A DNA stretch of 6,333 nucleotides from a bacterium. GTDB lineage: Bacteria > Bdellovibrionota > FAC87 > UBA2466. The notes below the pieces were generated by a model. The model saw nothing but the letters and a program-made list of their open reading frames with translations, was not told where the DNA came from and searched no databases. The translations under genes were made by a program, and so were the position numbers. The stretch spans positions 1 to 6,333 of the forward strand of contig JALHPX010000027.1 of the NCBI GenBank assembly GCA_022842225.1, read 5' to 3'. Below are positions 5,670 to 6,333 of this stretch, one piece after another. Numbering within the stretch: the first letter of the stretch is position 1; every line of letters starts with the position of its first letter.

Positions 5670-6333
5670 GTGAAGGGGGATTTGCTCGCGCGAGCATTCA
5701 TTTTGCTGATTGGGTTTGGCATCGGTGCACCCGCTGCTATTGCGGCTTCTGAGCCTGTGGCAAAACAAATCCGCCTTTGGGAAGAGGACCAGCAAAAACG
5801 ATTACTAAAAGATTACCGCACTCGCCTTGGGCAGTTCTCCGAGGACCTCGTACAGACGCAGAAATGGTTTGCGAGCGAAGCCAAAGCGGCAGCGGCCTTG
5901 CCCGCGAATCTTGCATCGCCCGACAAAGTCGCAACCTATCTTGAGAACGAACGTCGCCGCCGCATACGTTTTATTTCCGACCAAGTACAGTCTCTGGGCA
6001 AATGTCTTTCGGATGGCTTGGCGACAGTGGAGAAAGACGCAGAGCAGTTGCGCCTCGATGGTAAATCACCACCTGAAGTGGGGCCGCTCAATTGCGTGGT
6101 GACGCGCGATCGCGATCCTAAGGAGCGAGACAGACGGGCGAGTTTGATCTCATTGTCGTCGATGGGAGAGACGGCGCGCGAAATTGAAGCAGCCGAAAGG
6201 GCAGCGGCACAGAAAGAAGCTGCTGCAAAAGAAGCTGCTCGCCAAGCAGCGGAAAAGACGGCTGCTGAGAAAGCCGCTCGCGAGAAGGCAGCACTGGAAG
6301 CAGCCGAAAAAAAGGCAGCGGCACCTAACCCTG
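5670..6333 (+). CDS. Secreted helical protein with Ala/Glu/Lys-rich segment, partial (C-terminus beyond right edge)
   Basis: The frame opens at GTG 5670, 2 nt after the stop of the 1005-aa gene, with GGAG at 5655-5658 inside that gene's end, and stays open to the window edge (221 codons). The signal peptide has core ARAFILLIGFGIGAPAAIA, cleaved near residue 25. The mature part is strongly helical and charged (WEEDQQKRLLKDYRTRL near 37-53; ENERRRRIRFISDQVQ near 91-106). Two Cys, C112 and C142, flank a predicted loop with SPPEVGPLNC. From about residue 171 to 218 it is almost entirely Ala, Glu, Lys and Arg, as in the long helical domain of TolA-type periplasm-spanning proteins. That resemblance is compositional: TolA is membrane-anchored, whereas this protein has a cleavable-type signal peptide. 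Tight coupling to the 1005-aa gene suggests a shared complex. Its C-terminal domain, which would decide the function, is not visible. Confidence 0.88.
   Translation, partial: MKGDLLARAFILLIGFGIGAPAAIAASEPVAKQIRLWEEDQQKRLLKDYRTRLGQFSEDLVQTQKWFASEAKAAAALPANLASPDKVATYLENERRRRIRFISDQVQSLGKCLSDGLATVEKDAEQLRLDGKSPPEVGPLNCVVTRDRDPKERDRRASLISLSSMGETAREIEAAERAAAQKEAAAKEAARQAAEKTAAEKAAREKAALEAAEKKAAAPNP
6180..6323 (+). repeat. Low-complexity Ala/Glu/Lys coding repeat
   Basis: This stretch encodes about 48 residues of nearly pure A/E/K/R (residues 171-218 of the right-edge protein). At the DNA level GAAGCAGCCGAAA followed shortly by GGCAGCGGCAC occurs at both ends of the block, and AAAGAAGCTGCT occurs twice in tandem inside it. 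This points to expansion by local duplication. A long single helix or coiled coil is the expected product. Confidence 0.75.

Noticed and set aside
5670..6333. Calling the right-edge gene tolA
   Set aside because: The Ala/Glu/Lys helix is only compositional, the N-terminus looks like a cleavable signal peptide, the defining C-terminal domain is absent, and no tol-pal neighbours are seen.

Overview
The window is protein-coding DNA of moderate GC from a bacterium. It holds five exported-protein genes and no RNA gene, transposase, integrase, CRISPR array or housekeeping gene that I can recognise. Every gene begins with a Sec-type signal peptide, and the ribosome binding sites are Shine-Dalgarno-like. 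Long periplasmic-looking proteins, a Lys/Glu/Ala-rich helical protein and Pro-rich tails suggest a Gram-negative (diderm) host. Predatory or environmental lineages such as Bdellovibrionota would fit the style, but nothing here fixes the taxon.

Layout. Two transcription units diverge from a 289-bp intergenic region (2361-2649). The leftward unit is: a small Cys- and Pro-rich secreted protein (1956-2360, 134 aa); a 13-bp perfect hairpin (1898-1932); a 414-aa secreted, beta-rich protein (618-1862); and, overlapping it by ATGA, a secreted protein that runs off the left edge (1-621, first 207 aa). This last gene has no stop codon in the window and is easily missed. The rightward unit is a 1005-aa secreted protein (2650-5667), followed after 2 nt by a GTG-started secreted helical protein that runs off the right edge (5670-6333, first 221 aa).

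Main observations. None of the proteins matches a family I can name, but comparing them by eye shows structure. (1) The N-terminal part of the 1005-aa protein contains two copies of a small module, and the left-edge gene has the same two modules in the same order. The two genes, on opposite arms of the locus, are therefore probably paralogues. (2) The C-terminal ~580 residues of the 1005-aa protein are four tandem beta-rich repeats of about 140-149 residues. A hydrophobic-Gly turn recurs at G503, G643, G787 and G931, and a second boundary motif at about L403, G550, G687, G831 and G980. (3) The 134-aa and 1005-aa proteins share a C-terminal aromatic-RSAPR tail.

Together the genes look like an uncharacterised multi-component periplasmic or surface assembly: a large repeat protein with a probable paralogue, a beta-propeller-like partner, a small disulfide-type protein and a long-helix protein. 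Joint function is inferred from gene order, shared export and shared motifs only; no enzymatic activity can be assigned.
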